DNA of 64,000 bases, from NCBI RefSeq assembly GCF_000402035.1, contig NC_021287.1:1178001-1242000 (forward strand), given 5' to 3'. The translations under genes and the position numbers were made by a program. The DNA is from Caballeronia insecticola (GTDB lineage: Bacteria; Pseudomonadota; Gammaproteobacteria; Burkholderiales; Burkholderiaceae). The notes beneath the pieces are model-generated. The model made no database searches. It was not told the origin of the DNA and saw only the letters and a list, made by a program, of their open reading frames with translations. Within the stretch, counting starts at the first letter, position 1; each line of letters begins with the position of its first letter. Below are positions 17,784 to 28,753 of this stretch, piece by piece.

Positions 17784-19016
17784 ATGACAGATTTTCGTGT
17801 GACCAAGCGGGTGGCTGCGCTTTTCGTGGTGGCCGGAATCGTTGCGGGATGCGGCACGTCCAATCCCAACGCGTTCAACTACAAGAGCGATCAGCGTTCG
17901 AAACAGGTGTCTCTCGCCGTTCCGCCGAATCTGCTCGACGAGACGGCCGACCAGCGCTCGCTGCCGCCACAGGGCGGGCAGGCGTCGCTGTCCGATCTGC
18001 AACAGATTCAGAAAGTCGCACCGAACGCGCCTACGGTGGTTCCACCGGTGTCGGGCATGCGCATTCAACGTGACGGCGCCGAGCGCTGGCTCGTCGTCGA
18101 CGGCAAGACGCCCGATCAGGTGTGGCCGCAAATCCGCCGTTTCTGGCAGGAGCAGGGCTTCCTGCTCGTCGTGGACCAGCGCGACAAGGGCGTGATGGAA
18201 ACCGACTGGAACGAAACCCATCCGCAGATTTCCGACGGCCTGATCCGCGACACGCTCGCCAAGGCCACCGGCAACGCGTATGTGACGGCCGAGCGCAACA
18301 AGTACCGCACGCGGCTGGAGAAGGCGCCCGACGGCGGCACGTACGTGTTCATCAGCCAGAAGGGCATGCGCGAAGCGCTCACCGGCGTGAACAACGATTC
18401 GAGCCAGTGGCAGGCGCGTCCGAACGATCCGGCGCTCGAAAACGAATACCTGAAGCGTTTGATGTCGTCGCTGTCACTCTCGGATCAGCGCCAGGCATCG
18501 GGCGGCGCAACGCCGCTCGACACGCCGGCCGTGGCGGGCGCCGCGCGCACCGCACCGAGCGCATCCAGCGCGCAAGCGGCCAAGGGCGGCGATTCGAAGG
18601 CCGCAGCGGTTGCCGCGCAGAACGTCGCGAATTCGGGCAACACGCCGATCAGAAACGAGGTCGTGCCGGAAGCCGAAACGTCGCAACTGACGCTGCCGGA
18701 AGCGTACGATCGCGCGTGGCTGCGCGTGGGCATCGCGCTCGATCGCGCGAACTTCACGGTGGACGACCGCGACCGCGCGAAGGGCGTCTACTACGTGCGT
18801 TACGTGGATCCGACCGACAAGACATCGGCGGAGCAAGGCTTCTGGAGCCAGGTTTTCCACGGCCGCAAGGAAATGAAGGCGAAGCAGTATCAGATCAACG
18901 TGCGCGCGGTGACCGAGCAACAAACCCGCGTGGCGATCGTCGACGACAAAGGCCAGGTCGATGCCTCGCCGCAAGCCCGTCAGATCATGGCGCTGCTTGC
19001 GGATCAGATCAGCTGA
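17784..19016 (+). CDS. bamC: Outer membrane protein assembly factor BamC (NlpB-like lipoprotein)
   Basis: Lipoprotein subunit of the BAM complex, which folds beta-barrel proteins into the outer membrane. 410 residues. The signal peptide ends in the lipobox VAGC, lipidated cysteine at residue 23. A poorly structured N-terminal segment follows, then two helix-grip domains, at about residues 90-235 (SGMRIQRDGAERWLVVDG) and 295-410 (EAYDRAWLRVGIALDRANF). An Ala/Ser-rich linker at about 235-285 joins them. The start has GGAAGGA upstream. A strong terminator follows, so the gene appears monocistronic. Confidence 0.88.
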   Translation: MTDFRVTKRVAALFVVAGIVAGCGTSNPNAFNYKSDQRSKQVSLAVPPNLLDETADQRSLPPQGGQASLSDLQQIQKVAPNAPTVVPPVSGMRIQRDGAERWLVVDGKTPDQVWPQIRRFWQEQGFLLVVDQRDKGVMETDWNETHPQISDGLIRDTLAKATGNAYVTAERNKYRTRLEKAPDGGTYVFISQKGMREALTGVNNDSSQWQARPNDPALENEYLKRLMSSLSLSDQRQASGGATPLDTPAVAGAARTAPSASSAQAAKGGDSKAAAVAAQNVANSGNTPIRNEVVPEAETSQLTLPEAYDRAWLRVGIALDRANFTVDDRDRAKGVYYVRYVDPTDKTSAEQGFWSQVFHGRKEMKAKQYQINVRAVTEQQTRVAIVDDKGQVDASPQARQIMALLADQIS

Positions 19017-19046
19017 CGGCTTTTTTACGCGGCGCAAATCCGTGCA

Positions 19047-19075
19047 AACCGCCTCCTTCGCGAGGCGGTTTTTTT
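19047..19075 (+). terminator. Terminator of bamC
   Basis: Stem aaccgcctc / gaggcggtt with a 5-base loop, followed by a run of T residues, 31 bases after the bamC stop. Confidence 0.88.
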
Positions 19076-19141
19076 ATGGCCGTTCGCCTGCTGCGCGCAA
19101 CGCGCAAACGATCACCTTTTACGCGCACACAATGCGACGCT

Positions 19142-19156
19142 CGCAATTGAATTGCG
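19142..19156. promoter_or_regulatory. Perfect inverted repeat, possible operator
   Basis: CGCAATT-G-AATTGCG, a 15-base symmetric element with a single central base in the non-coding stretch after bamC. No cognate regulator is identified. Confidence 0.35.
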
Positions 19157-19304
19157 CAGACAATTCTTTTTATCGCGAAATGTGCGCAAGAGCTTATAGG
19201 AAATGCACGCGTGGACAGTACATTGCATCAATGGCGCGATGTGCCGCTTGCGGAAAATTCGAGCGCGGTTCATCCGACGCATTGCACAGGACACACTGAC
19301 AATT

Positions 19305-19397
19305 GGTTCGCTTCGCGCGAACCCCGATGGCCCCGTCGCCTATCCTCGTAGGGCGACGGTTTTCGCCCGCGTTTCCACCGAAACGCGGGCTTTTTCT
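19305..19397 (+). ncRNA. Candidate small structured RNA
   Basis: Three adjacent hairpins: 19305-19323 (ggttcgc / gcgaacc), 19333-19359 (ccgtcgcc / ggcgacgg) and 19365-19390 (gcccgcgttt / aaacgcgggc). The last is followed by TTTTTCTTT, so it is a Rho-independent terminator. It starts 289 bases beyond the bamC stop and after that gene's own terminator. The 5' end is not defined and may lie further upstream. The alternative is a leader or backup terminator pair. I do not recognise a known RNA family. Confidence 0.4.
19365..19395 (+). terminator. Strong intrinsic terminator upstream of the monooxygenase gene
   Basis: A 10-bp perfect stem (gcccgcgttt / aaacgcgggc) with a 6-base loop and five T residues. 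No protein-coding gene lies between it and the bamC terminator. Confidence 0.8.
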
Positions 19398-19487
19398 TTG
19401 TGCGCGCGAACAATGTGATTTCGGCGCCGCGCGTCACGGGCAGTTATGCTCCTGCTTTCATCTTTTGATCGATACAGGAGAACGCTT

Positions 19488-19778
19488 ATGTCGGAAGTTG
19501 CCGTCGTCGCCATTCTTGTGGCCAAGCCGGGCCGGGAAGAGGAACTGAGGCAAGTGCTCGAAGCCAATGTCGAGCCGACGAGAAAGGAGCAGGGCGCGCT
19601 GCAGTACGACTTGCACCGCGACATCAAGGAGCCGCGGCGCTTCATCTTCTTCGAGCGCTGGGCGAGCGAAGCCGCGCTCGACGAGCACGGCCGTTCCGCG
19701 CATATTCAGACGTTCCGCGCGAAGTCGCCGGAACTCTGCGAGCACGCCGAGGTGCATCGCGCGGGCAAGATCCTCTGA
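19488..19778 (+). CDS. Antibiotic biosynthesis monooxygenase (ABM) domain protein
   Basis: A 96-residue ferredoxin-like fold protein of the ABM/YgiN family. Members are cofactor-free quinol monooxygenases or small dimeric proteins of unknown role. Features are VAVVAILVAKPGREEELRQVL at the N-terminus, the central EQGALQYDLHRD, and FIFFERWASEAALDEH followed by a conserved histidine (SAHIQTF). The start has AGGAG 8 bases upstream. It stands alone, and the next gene converges. The substrate cannot be told from the sequence. Confidence 0.87.
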   Translation: MSEVAVVAILVAKPGREEELRQVLEANVEPTRKEQGALQYDLHRDIKEPRRFIFFERWASEAALDEHGRSAHIQTFRAKSPELCEHAEVHRAGKIL

Positions 19779-19807
19779 AGCGGATCGACTGAAGCGCGAA
19801 GTGCGCG

Positions 19808-20068
19808 TCAGTGGGTCTCGTGCGGGACGTCGAGGATCAGGATGATGGTCCAGTCGGCGTCGCCGTCGTGATGATACTGACGCTCCGCCACGATGAACGG
19901 CTGCTGCTTGCCCGACGGCCCGAGAAAGAGCACGTCGCCTTCCATCGGCAGGCATTCCACCGGCGGCAGTGCCAGATACTCGTCCTTGTTCGCGTTGCGC
20001 GGCATCAGTTTTTCGATTTTGCGCGATGCCGCTTCGGTCCATTCGATATCGAGCTGGATGTTGCTCAT
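19808..20068 (-). CDS. Conserved hypothetical protein
   Basis: An 86-residue protein with no recognised domain. It has an acidic N-terminal segment (LDIEWTEAASRKIEKLMP), a central LPMEGDVLFLGPSGKQQPFIV, and a His/Asp-rich end (YHHDGDADWTIILILDVPHETH). The pattern of short hydrophobic strands suggests a small beta-barrel or PAS-like sheet. It has no signal or membrane segment. The start is the ATG at 20068 with a weak ribosome-binding site. It converges with the ABM gene. Confidence 0.65.
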   Translation of the reverse strand: MSNIQLDIEWTEAASRKIEKLMPRNANKDEYLALPPVECLPMEGDVLFLGPSGKQQPFIVAERQYHHDGDADWTIILILDVPHETH

Positions 20069-20168
20069 GCTGTCGTTCGCACGCTAAGTGCGCTCCACGG
20101 TTGAATCGTTAAAAAGACGATGCGCAATGTAGCACACGCCATGCTCGATCCATGATGCGCCTCCCATG

Positions 20169-20191
20169 AAAAAACGGCCCGTAGGCCGTTT
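20169..20191 (-). terminator. Terminator of the HAD-aceB operon
   Basis: Stem aaacggcc / ggccgttt with a 4-base loop. On the minus strand it is followed by a run of T residues, 22 bases past the aceB stop. Confidence 0.85.
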
Positions 20192-20212
20192 CTCCCGCTG
20201 CGTGCGCGGCGC

Positions 20213-21832
20213 TCAGATTTCCTCGTAAAGCGGCAACGTCAGAAATTCGGTGAACTGCGCCGATGTCGACATTTCCTCGAAAATTTTCGCGGCGCGCTCA
20301 TAGGGTTTCGTATCGGCGCCCGACGCGCTCACGGCCTGCCTGATCTTTTCCAGTTCGTCGATGGTGATCTCGCGCGCCATCGCCGCGGTCACCTTGCGGC
20401 CGTCGTCGAGCGTGCCCTTCGGCGAGCGAATCCACTGCCACACTTGCGAGCGCGAGATCTCGGCGGTCGCGGCGTCTTCCATCAGATTGTGGATCGGCAC
20501 GCAACCATTGCCCGCGAGCCACGAGCCGAGATAGTGAATGCCAACGTTGATATTGTTGCGCAGGCCCGCCTCGGTGATCGGCGCTTCCGGGCGGAAGTCG
20601 AGCAGGTCGTGCGCGGTGACCTGCACGTCGGGGCGCTGCTTGTCGATCTGGTTCGGGCGGTCGCCGAGCACCTTGACGAACTCTTCCATCGCGAGCGGCA
20701 CGAGGCCCGGGTGCGCGACCCAGCCGCCGTCGTAGCCGTCGGTGGCGTCGCGCGCCTTGTCGGAGCGCACGCCGCCCATCGCGCGGTCGTTCGCGGCCGG
20801 ATCGTTCTTGATCGGGATCAGCGCGGACATGCCGCCGATCGCCGGTGCATTGCGCTTGTGGCACGTCTTCAGCAATTCGAGCGCGTAGGCGCGCATGAAC
20901 GGCACGGTCATGGTGATCTGCGAGCGGTCGGCGAGACAGAAGTCCGGATCGTTCTTGAACTTCTTGATCGCCGAGAAAATGTAGTCCCAGCGGCCCGCGT
21001 TGAGGCCGGCGCTGTGCTCGCGCAGTTCGTACAGGATTTCGTCCATTTCGAAGGCGGCGAGAATGGTCTCGACCAGCACCGTCGCGCGAATCGTGCCGCG
21101 CGCAATGCCGATGCTTTCCTGCGCCGCGACGAAGATGTCGTTCCACAGACGCGCTTCCAGATGGCTTTCCATCTTCGGCAGATAGAAATACGGGCCGCTG
21201 CCGCGCGCGATCAGTTCCTTCGCGTTGTGAAAGAGAAAGAGCGCGAAATCGAACATGCCGCCCGACACGCGCTGACCGTCGACGGTCACGTGCTTCTCGT
21301 CCAGATGCCAGCCGCGCGGACGCACGATCAGCGTCGCGATTTTCTCGTTGAGCGTGTACGACTTGCCGTTCTGTTCGAGCGAAATCGTGCGGCGCACCGC
21401 TTCCTTGAGATTGATCTGGCCGACGATCTGGTTGTCCCAGTTCGGCGCGTTCGAATCCTCGAAGTCGGTCATGTAGGAATCCGCGCCGGAGTTGAGCGCA
21501 TTGATGATCATCTTGCGCTCGACCGGACCCGTGATCTCGACGCGGCGGCACAGCAAATCTTTCGGCAGCGGCGCGACTGTCCAGTCGCCTTCGCGGATCG
21601 ATTTCGTGGCGTCGAGGAACGTGGGGCGCTCGCCCGCGTCGAGGCGCTTGGTGCGTTCCACGCGCGCGGCGAGCAGTTCCTGGCGGCGCGGCTCGAACTG
21701 GCGATGCAGCTTCGCGACGAGTTCGAGCGCCTCGGGTGTCAGGATAGCGTCGTAGCCGGGCTTGATGTCGGCCGCGATGGCCATGCCTTGCGGAAGCGAG
21801 AGCGTATGCGTCGATGGCGACGATTGCGTCAT
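20213..21832 (-). CDS. aceB: Malate synthase A
   Basis: Condenses glyoxylate and acetyl-CoA to malate, the second step of the glyoxylate shunt. The 539 residues match the A-type enzyme. Landmarks are [14 protein letters not shown], the catalytic arginine in [14 protein letters not shown], the family signature [18 protein letters not shown] that holds the general-base aspartate, and [13 protein letters not shown]. The start at 21832 has AAGGAG; the open frame upstream of it is a shadow of the HAD gene. Isocitrate lyase (aceA) lies 2.6 kb away on the same strand as a separate unit. A HAD gene ends 19 bases upstream, so the two form an operon. Confidence 0.96.
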   Translation of the reverse strand: MTQSSPSTHTLSLPQGMAIAADIKPGYDAILTPEALELVAKLHRQFEPRRQELLAARVERTKRLDAGERPTFLDATKSIREGDWTVAPLPKDLLCRRVEITGPVERKMIINALNSGADSYMTDFEDSNAPNWDNQIVGQINLKEAVRRTISLEQNGKSYTLNEKIATLIVRPRGWHLDEKHVTVDGQRVSGGMFDFALFLFHNAKELIARGSGPYFYLPKMESHLEARLWNDIFVAAQESIGIARGTIRATVLVETILAAFEMDEILYELREHSAGLNAGRWDYIFSAIKKFKNDPDFCLADRSQITMTVPFMRAYALELLKTCHKRNAPAIGGMSALIPIKNDPAANDRAMGGVRSDKARDATDGYDGGWVAHPGLVPLAMEEFVKVLGDRPNQIDKQRPDVQVTAHDLLDFRPEAPITEAGLRNNINVGIHYLGSWLAGNGCVPIHNLMEDAATAEISRSQVWQWIRSPKGTLDDGRKVTAAMAREITIDELEKIRQAVSASGADTKPYERAAKIFEEMSTSAQFTEFLTLPLYEEI

Positions 21833-21851
21833 GATTTTTCTCCTTGGTCGG

Positions 21852-22688
21852 TCAGACGGTTTTGCTAGAGGTTTTGCTGAAGGTTGTGCCAGGGGCTTGG
21901 CCAGGGGTTTTGCTTGCCTTGCGGCCGCGCGAAACGACGCCCGCTTGCGCGCCGCCGTTTTCGACGAAAGCGATGAGTTCAGCCATGCCGCGCCCGCTGC
22001 CATGCGGCGCGACGCCGAGTTCTTCGAACGGCAGCGCGGCGCGATTGATCCAGAACGTGGTGTAGCCGAACCACGTCGCGCCGGCGATATTCCAGCCGTT
22101 GCCCGACACGAACACGATGTCGCGCGCTGCCGCGCCGAACGCGCGCGTGCCGAGTTCGTACGCGGCGCGGGCGGGCTGGTAGGCGCGCACGGCATCGACC
22201 GACAGAACGTGATCGAACAGGCCGCTCATGCCCGCGCTTTTCACGGCGATATCGAGCATCGGCGGCGTGCCGTTCGACAGGATCGCGAGCGGCAGGCCGA
22301 AGCCGTCGCGCAATGCATGCAGCGCGGGAACGGTGTCGGGGAAGGCGGAGAGGCACGCGTATTCGTCCATCAGCCGCTTGGCGGCGGCGGGGCTCAGCGC
22401 ATCGGCCAGTTTCAGGCGGGCGGCGGCGTGGCGCAGCGCATCGATCGTGATGTCCCAGAACGGCACGTAATGCGCGCCTGCCGGATCAGCAAGCGTGCGC
22501 AACTGCGTGTATTCGATCTGCTTGCGGCGCCAGAGCTTCGAGAGCGCGTCGCCGCGTCCGGGAAACAATTGCTCGGCCGCCGCGACAACCGAGTGGACGT
22601 CGAACAGCGTGCCGTAGGCGTCGAAAATGACTGCGCGAGGAGGTCTGGACACTTCGATGGACGATGCGTGTGTCGTTATGGCCGACAT
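21852..22688 (-). CDS. HAD-family protein of the haloacid dehalogenase type II group, altered active site
   Basis: A 278-residue HAD protein related to L-2-haloacid dehalogenases. Motif I is FDAYGTLFD with nucleophile Asp23. Motif II is LSNG (Ser138). Where dehalogenases have a catalytic lysine the sequence reads [14 protein letters not shown] (Gln171). Where they have SSNxWD it reads SGNGWN, so the aspartate is Asn200. Two residues needed for dehalogenation therefore look lost, although the nucleophile remains. The C-terminal 25 residues are low-complexity (SKTSSKTV at the end), encoded by short imperfect repeats at 21853-21920. It lies just before aceB in one operon. GGAG precedes the start. 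Confidence 0.85.
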   Translation of the reverse strand: MSAITTHASSIEVSRPPRAVIFDAYGTLFDVHSVVAAAEQLFPGRGDALSKLWRRKQIEYTQLRTLADPAGAHYVPFWDITIDALRHAAARLKLADALSPAAAKRLMDEYACLSAFPDTVPALHALRDGFGLPLAILSNGTPPMLDIAVKSAGMSGLFDHVLSVDAVRAYQPARAAYELGTRAFGAAARDIVFVSGNGWNIAGATWFGYTTFWINRAALPFEELGVAPHGSGRGMAELIAFVENGGAQAGVVSRGRKASKTPGQAPGTTFSKTSSKTV

Positions 22689-22826
22689 AGCCGTGCGCTC
22701 CGTTTAGAGGTCGGGATCGATTGTATTCGTGATCAGAGTGATGGAAAAAGCACCGCCGCATCACTTGATCTTTTACTTTTTAATACCTAATCTGTGCACG
22801 AACTCCTCGACTGACGACGAACACGC

Positions 22827-23732
22827 ATGGATCGATTCAAGCAGATAGAAACTTTCGCCGCGGTTGCCGCAAAGGGCAGCCTGTCGGCGGCGGCGCAGGC
22901 GGAAGGCATCGCGCCGGCGGTGATCGGGCGCAGGCTCGACGCGCTGGAGGAACGCCTCGGCGTCAAGCTGCTCGTGCGCACCACGCGCAGGATCACGCTC
23001 ACGTTCGAAGGCTCGGCGTTTCTCGAAGACTGTCAGCGCATCATCAACGACATGCAGAACGCCGAGGCGAGCGTGTCGGCGGGCGGCGTGAAGGCGAGCG
23101 GGCATTTGCGCGTGTCGGCGCCCGCCGGGTTCGGGCGGCGTCATGTCGCGTCGCTGGTGCCGAGGTTCACCGCGCAGCATCCGGATGTGTCCGTAAGCCT
23201 CGATCTGACCGACCGCATGGTCGATCTCGTCAACGAAGGCTTCGATTGCGCGGTGCGGCTGGGCGAATTGCCGGATTCGTCGCTGGTGTCGCTCAAGCTG
23301 GGCGAGAACCGGCGCGTGTGCGTCGCGTCGCCCGACTATCTCGCCCGACGCGGCAAGCCCGCCGATCTCGCGTCGCTCGCGCATCACAACTGCCTCGCGC
23401 TCGGCGCGTCGGCGAATCAACAGCGCGGCTGGATGTTTCAGCAGGACGGCAAGGTCGTGACGATCAAGGTTGCGGGCACGATGGAATGCTCCGACGGCGC
23501 CGTGCTGCACGAGTGGTGTCTGGAAGGGCGCGGCCTTGCGTGGCGTTCGTGGTGGGAAGTCGGCGAGGATATCGGCGCGGGCCGGCTCCTGAGCGTGCTC
23601 GATGCATTCGCCGCGCCGCCGATCGGTATTCACGCGGTGTTTCCGCAGCGACGGCATTTGCCGTTGCGCGTGCGATTGTTTCTCGATCTGCTCAAGCATA
23701 CCTACGACGCTCCGGGATATTGGGGAGACTAG
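22827..23732 (+). CDS. LysR family transcriptional regulator
   Basis: A 301-residue LysR protein. The HTH is MDRFKQIETFAAVAAKGSLSAAAQAEG with VIGRRLDALEERLGVKLLVRTTRR at about residues 34-57. The effector domain follows (LRVSAPAGFGRRHVASLVP, VNEGFDCAVRLG), placing it in the CrgA/DsdC-like subgroup. It is divergent from the HAD-aceB operon across 138 bases. By analogy with other LysR genes it is a candidate regulator of that operon, hence of malate synthase. That is positional inference only. Confidence 0.9.
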   Translation: MDRFKQIETFAAVAAKGSLSAAAQAEGIAPAVIGRRLDALEERLGVKLLVRTTRRITLTFEGSAFLEDCQRIINDMQNAEASVSAGGVKASGHLRVSAPAGFGRRHVASLVPRFTAQHPDVSVSLDLTDRMVDLVNEGFDCAVRLGELPDSSLVSLKLGENRRVCVASPDYLARRGKPADLASLAHHNCLALGASANQQRGWMFQQDGKVVTIKVAGTMECSDGAVLHEWCLEGRGLAWRSWWEVGEDIGAGRLLSVLDAFAAPPIGIHAVFPQRRHLPLRVRLFLDLLKHTYDAPGYWGD

Positions 23733-23878
23733 CGGCATCACGGACGATGCGGAGTCCTACGCAAAGGCTTGATCAGGCTCGACCGACGGGACGCCCGCAC
23801 TTCATCGCACGGAAATTTCCTCCGGTCCGATCCCGTTACTACAATGGAAGCACGCATCCACGTAACGGAGAGGACGCC

Positions 23879-24313
23879 ATGTTCAAGCACATCCTGGTGC
23901 CGACCGACGGCTCCGAGCTGTCGCAGAAGGCCATCGACGGCGCGATCGATCTCGCGCAATCCGTTGGCGCGCGCATCACGGCTTACGCGTGCCTGCCGCA
24001 ATACCCGTATTCGCCGTTCGCCGATGTCGCCGTCGAGCCGCCCGACGACTTCCACGCCCGCGCCGAAAACGAGGCGCGCGAGCATCTGCGCGCGGTCGAA
24101 CGCGCCGCGCAGAACGCCGGCGTGCCGTGTGCCAGCGTGACGAGCATCGACGCCGCGCCGTATATCGGGATCATCGAAGCGGCGGAGCAGAACGGCTGCG
24201 ACGTGATCCTGATGGCCTCGCACGGGCGGCGCGGTCTCGGCAGCCTGCTGATCGGCAGCGAGACGCAGCGGGTGCTCACGCACACCAAGATTCCGGTCAT
24301 CGTGTACCGCTGA
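23879..24313 (+). CDS. Universal stress protein (UspA family)
   Basis: A 144-residue Usp domain protein, cytoplasmic. It begins MFKHILVPTDGSELSQKAID. The ATP-binding motif G-2x-G-9x-G(S/T) appears as GRRGLGSLLIGSETQRVLTH near the C-terminus, so it is probably the ATP-binding class. The start at 23879 is preceded by GGAGAGGA. It follows the LysR gene by 146 bases but probably has its own promoter. A hairpin terminator follows at 24319-24360. Confidence 0.92.
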   Translation: MFKHILVPTDGSELSQKAIDGAIDLAQSVGARITAYACLPQYPYSPFADVAVEPPDDFHARAENEAREHLRAVERAAQNAGVPCASVTSIDAAPYIGIIEAAEQNGCDVILMASHGRRGLGSLLIGSETQRVLTHTKIPVIVYR

Positions 24314-24318
24314 AGTCA

Positions 24319-24360
24319 AACGGAAGCGCGCCACACATTTGCGCGACGCGCTTTCGTTTT
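24319..24360 (+). terminator. Probable terminator after the UspA gene
   Basis: A 12-bp stem with one G-T pair (aacggaagcgcg / cgcgctttcgtt), then TTTTGTCCTTT. Confidence 0.6.
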
Positions 24361-24458
24361 GTCCTTTATATGGGCGGCAGCCACAACGCGCTTCTCGCGA
24401 AACGCGCCACGGCCGCCGCTTTTACCGCTCTCCCTGATTCAACCTGCCGGGCCTGTGA

Positions 24459-25766
<1,308 letters not shown>

Positions 25767-25862
25767 GGCGTTTCTCCTGAAGACTGGACTGAATGGCGAA
25801 TCGTGAATCGCGAATCGTTCTTCGCGATTGAGCGTCGATGCGCGCCGGTTTAGGCTGCGTGC

Positions 25863-25912
25863 GTTTGCTCAACTCTTATATAAGAGTCTAGGCAAACGAG
25901 GCCTGAGCAAAC
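25863..25912. promoter_or_regulatory. Palindromic operator-like element upstream of aceA
   Basis: A perfect 16-base palindrome, ACTCTTATATAAGAGT, at 25872-25887 abuts the left arm of a larger inverted repeat (GTTTGCTCA at 25863-25871, TGAGCAAAC at 25904-25912). The centre TATATAAG could double as a -10 element for aceA. The layout suits a dimeric repressor of GntR type controlling acetate and fatty acid metabolism. The regulator is not identified. Confidence 0.6.
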
Positions 25913-26088
25913 AGCCCTTATCGGGAGATTTATCCATTAATTTTATTGTTTTAATTCAACTGGATAGATTGACAATCCCGGATTGTGGAATGACTTCTTC
26001 CATCCTGCAACAGGATCGGTTGTGCCGCGCAGCACATCTTTTGCGACGCAAAAGTTCATTGCGCATCGTGAAATATCAACGATGGACG

Positions 26089-26120
26089 AAAAAAAACCGA
26101 TGCGCGATGCATCGGTTTTT
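26089..26120 (-). terminator. Terminator of the helicase gene
   Basis: A 12-bp perfect stem (aaaaaccgatgc / gcatcggttttt) with a 5-base loop. T runs on both strands make it potentially bidirectional. It lies 70 bases past the helicase stop. Confidence 0.85.
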
Positions 26121-26189
26121 CGAAGCGAGTACGAAAGCGGTTCGAAACCGCTTCCGGTCAGGCTTAAGTGCCGGAATTAACTGCCGGGC

Positions 26190-27836
<1,647 letters not shown>

Positions 27837-28292
27837 GTCGATCCTTGAAACGGGAAATAAGGCGTCGGCGCCAATCGGCATACCCAAGTCGTTGGATTCA
27901 GCGAGCGAAGAAACAGCGAGCAAATCGAAAAACGGGGGTCACTCGCGCGAACGTGCGGCGAGTATTTTTTGTTAGAAGCTGTATCGGATACGGCAGGCCC
28001 ATTGTTGCGATGGACGCTGACGTCAGCCTGATGCATGACGGGCCGGTAACAATCTGCGCGCAAACCACGGCGCAACGGCCTAGCAGGGGGGGGACAGTTT
28101 CTAAACTGGATTGGAGCAAAACGCTACTGAGGGCCTTGCTGTGCGTGGCGTAGCTTGAAAGCTTGCAACTCACGTTCGGGCACCGAGCAGCAAGTATATC
28201 GGAATTTGCTGCACCGCGCCACACTTTGACGCGTCACCGCGCCGACTCCGGGCATCGGAGGGCGCGGGGGCTTTTACGCCGGGGAGGCTCGC
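27837..28292. other. Long spacer upstream of the helicase gene
   Basis: A 456-base gap between two minus-strand genes. It should contain the helicase promoter and possibly a long 5' leader. Notable elements are a 12-base palindrome, gctgacgtcagc, at 28016-28027 and a homopolymeric run of eight or more G residues near 28084-28092. No coding frame or RNA family is recognised. Confidence 0.5.
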
Positions 28293-28562
28293 TCAGGCCG
28301 TTTCGCCGCGCTTGAGCGAGTCGACGAGTTCGACGTAGCGCGCTTTGGCGTCGTCGGCGGGTGTGCCCTTGAGCGCTTCCCACGCTTCGTACTTATATTT
28401 GCCGGCGATGTCGGTGAAGCCGGGCTTGTCGCCCTGCACGTCGCCGGCGCTGGCCTGCTTGAACAGCGCGTACAGACGCAGCAGGGTGAGGTTGCCCGGG
28501 CGCTCCGGTAATTGGGTGACATCGGCCTGGGCCTGCGCGAATTGCTGATCGATCTCGGTCAT
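28293..28562 (-). CDS. Acyl-CoA-binding protein
   Basis: An 89-residue four-helix protein of the ACBP family, which binds long-chain acyl-CoA esters in the cytoplasm. Signature segments are FAQAQADVTQLPERPGN, LLRLYALFKQASAGDV, and the conserved KYKYEAWEALKGTP followed by AKARYVELVDSL. The lysine and tyrosines that hold the CoA moiety are present. The start at 28562 is preceded by GGAGCA. ACBPs are common in eukaryotes and scattered in proteobacteria. It is transcribed divergently from tsaB. Confidence 0.9.
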   Translation of the reverse strand: MTEIDQQFAQAQADVTQLPERPGNLTLLRLYALFKQASAGDVQGDKPGFTDIAGKYKYEAWEALKGTPADDAKARYVELVDSLKRGETA

Positions 28563-28753
28563 GCGTGCTCCGTTCTTGTGGATATAGGCGCGGACGATCT
28601 TAGCAAGCGCGCGCCGCACGGCGGGTCGAGGCTTTCCTCCAACCGAGGACGGCTTCCAGAGACGTGGCGCTGCGGTATCGATGCGGTATCAATGCCGATT
28701 TGCCCGCGTCGATGGCGCGAATCCCGCGCGGGTCCCGCATTACAATACGGGCT

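Larger units (their letters stand above)
19076..19487. other. Non-coding stretch between bamC and the monooxygenase gene
   Basis: A 412-base gap without a credible gene. It begins after the bamC terminator, contains a symmetric repeat at 19142-19156, and ends in three consecutive hairpins with a second strong terminator at 19365-19395. A terminator here implies that something between 19076 and 19365 is transcribed rightward. The last 92 bases hold the upstream region and AGGAG of the next gene. Confidence 0.6.
25767..26189. other. aceA control region and intergenic spacer
   Basis: A 423-base gap with a palindromic element at 25863-25912. An AT-rich block lies at about 25918-25975, unlike the surrounding GC-rich DNA and suited to a promoter upstream element or nucleoid-protein binding. 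A terminator for the helicase transcript sits at 26089-26120. No coding frame is credible. Confidence 0.6.

Noticed and set aside
19333..19359. Guanidine-II (mini-ykkC) riboswitch, because the minus-strand loop contains ACGAGG
   Set aside because: That RNA needs two similar ACGR hairpins before a guanidine-related gene. Only one loop fits, and the neighbouring genes do not match.
20213..22195. Longer malate synthase with a KPLAKP-type repeat N-terminus
   Set aside because: The extra frame lies over the HAD gene. The malate synthase fold and an AAGGAG site both place the start at 21832.
23246..24313. A 355-residue fusion ending in a Usp domain
   Set aside because: The first 211 codons lie over the LysR gene in another frame. 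The Usp gene has its own ribosome-binding site at 23879.
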